DNA of 16,643 nucleotides. Origin: CAYLJJ01 sp964384025 (lineage in GTDB: Bacteria > Myxococcota_A > Bradymonadia > UBA7976 > UBA1532). Of the stretch, positions 15,730 through 16,643 are shown piece by piece. The notes under the pieces were generated by a model. That model searched no databases and was not told where the DNA came from. It was given only the letters and a program-made list of their open reading frames with translations. The translations under genes and the position numbers were made by a program. The stretch covers positions 1 to 16,643 of the forward strand of contig CAYLJJ010000119.1 of assembly GCA_964384025.1 (NCBI GenBank), written 5' to 3'. Positions within the stretch are counted from its first letter, which is position 1; each line of letters opens with the position of its first letter.

Positions 15730-16643
15730 GGCAGTTTTGTCCAGTCTGCGGCCTACCTCAACACGCTGCGGTGGAACTGCCTCACTGCCACCAATGCTCG
15801 CCTCTTCCAAGCTCCCTACCGGGCTGGCATCCAAGTCAAAGCATTTCAGCTTGAACCCCTGCGCAAGGCCCTGCTCATGCCCAGGATCAACCTCTTCATC
15901 GCGGACTCTGTGGGGCTCGGGAAGACCATTGAGGCTGGGCTCATCCTACGGGAGATGCTTATGCGCCAGAAGGGGACCTGACGCAGCGCTTCGAGCACAA
16001 GCTCTTCCTGTCCGCCACCCCACACAACGGCCACTCCAACAGCTTCTCAGCGCTGCTTGAGATGCTCGACCCGCAGAAGTTCTGCCGGGGGGTCCCTGTC
16101 CACCACGCCTCCCGCGACGCGGTGATGATCCGGCGCCTGAAGCATGACCTACGGGAGATCGGCGAGGAGTTCCCCGAGCGACGGGTGATCTGCATCGACA
16201 TCAAGGGCCTACCCGAGGACGCTCCCGAGCTTGTCCTGTCCCACCTCCTCCAGAGATACCGCCGCGCCCGGGAGACACGCCTCAACGACGCCACCCGCTC
16301 CCAGCGGGCCTCGGCCATGCTGGTGACCTCCCCCACGAAGAGCTCGGGAGCTTGGCCCCGGTCGTGGCGAAGAGGGTCGGTAAGATGCTCGCCCAGGGGA
16401 TCCGTCACGAGCAGGTGGGCGATCTCTTCTCGAGCCTCGACCGCGTTGACGCCGATGCCCAGAAAAGCGCCGAGGGTCGGGTGATCGAGGAGGACCTTGA
16501 GGAGGTGCGGGAGCGCAAGGTCAAGCTCCACGGCCAGATCCAGCGCCTAGAGCAGATGCTCAAGACCAGCCAGGAGTGGATCGGCCTTGATGACCGGCAC
16601 CTCCGCGACGCCATCTCAGCATCCCTCGAGATCCTCGGGGCCG
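15730..16643 (+). pseudogene. SNF2-family (DISARM DrmD-like) helicase remnant with internal deletions
   Basis: Three pieces of one large helicase lie in order but in three frames. Piece 1 (15730-15981) reads AAYLNTLRWNCLTATNARLF, the Q-motif region, PRINLFIADSVGLGKTIEAG (Walker A at 15910-15927) and LILREMLMRQK, then a TGA. Piece 2 (from about 15975 to 16326) resumes in the next frame with RFEHKLFLSATPHNGHSNSF (motif III), LLEMLDPQKFCRGVPV, VMIRRLKHDLREIGEEFPER and GLPEDAPELVLSHLLQRY. Piece 3 (from 16325) continues in the third frame with ELGSLAPVVAKRVGKML, FSSLDRVDADAQKSAEGRVI and WIGLDDRHLRDAISASLEIL, and leaves the window open. The sequence expected between pieces 1 and 2 (motifs Ia and II, DEAH) and between 2 and 3 (the second RecA domain) is absent. 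DrmD and related SNF2 proteins run to about 1000 residues. As encoded it cannot work. Whether other defence genes follow lies beyond the window. Confidence 0.82.

Overview
The window is GC-rich DNA from an outer-membrane (Gram-negative) bacterium: it encodes a TolC-type outer-membrane channel, a lipoprotein membrane-fusion adaptor and an RND permease. The high GC content, the large WD40 protein, the secreted von Willebrand A protein and the DISARM-like SNF2 helicase debris would suit Myxococcota or a related deltaproteobacterial lineage. That placement is an impression from gene content only. No rRNA, tRNA, CRISPR array or intact insertion sequence was seen.

Layout. (1) 15-2639, minus strand: a cytoplasmic WD40 beta-propeller protein of about 874 residues with an unassigned C-terminal domain. 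(2) 2667-3381: about 700 bases with no gene I can assign; both strands carry partly open, protein-like readings, so it may be a decayed gene. (3) 3382-10036, plus strand: a tightly coupled three-gene RND efflux operon with ATGA overlaps at both junctions. Its first product is unusual: a periplasmic ABC-type substrate-binding domain (PF04392-like) fused in frame to a full TolC-type outer-membrane factor. The adaptor and permease follow. (4) 10134-10988: a long MAPEG-family membrane protein, possibly an operon satellite. (5) 11175-12095, plus strand: an ADP-ribosylglycohydrolase, converging with (6) 12088-14139, minus strand: a secreted YfbK-like vWA protein. Their stop codons overlap. (7) 14140-16643: a zone of gene debris. 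It holds the duplicated tail of a second vWA gene, a frameshifted protein that may be a Y1/REP-type transposase relative, a retropepsin-like protease whose 5' end is disrupted, a short fragment with weak UspA-like or Nif3-like features, and a SNF2 helicase remnant with two internal deletions that runs off the window end.

How the genes may work together. The operon should build one envelope-spanning pump: permease in the inner membrane, lipoprotein adaptor in the periplasm, and outer-membrane channel carrying its own solute-binding module. That module could capture or sense substrate at the channel. This is the best candidate here for an undescribed arrangement. The MAPEG protein just downstream could modify or conjugate hydrophobic compounds, but only proximity supports this. 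The other genes look like independent units. The right end has the signature of turnover by duplication, transposition and deletion.
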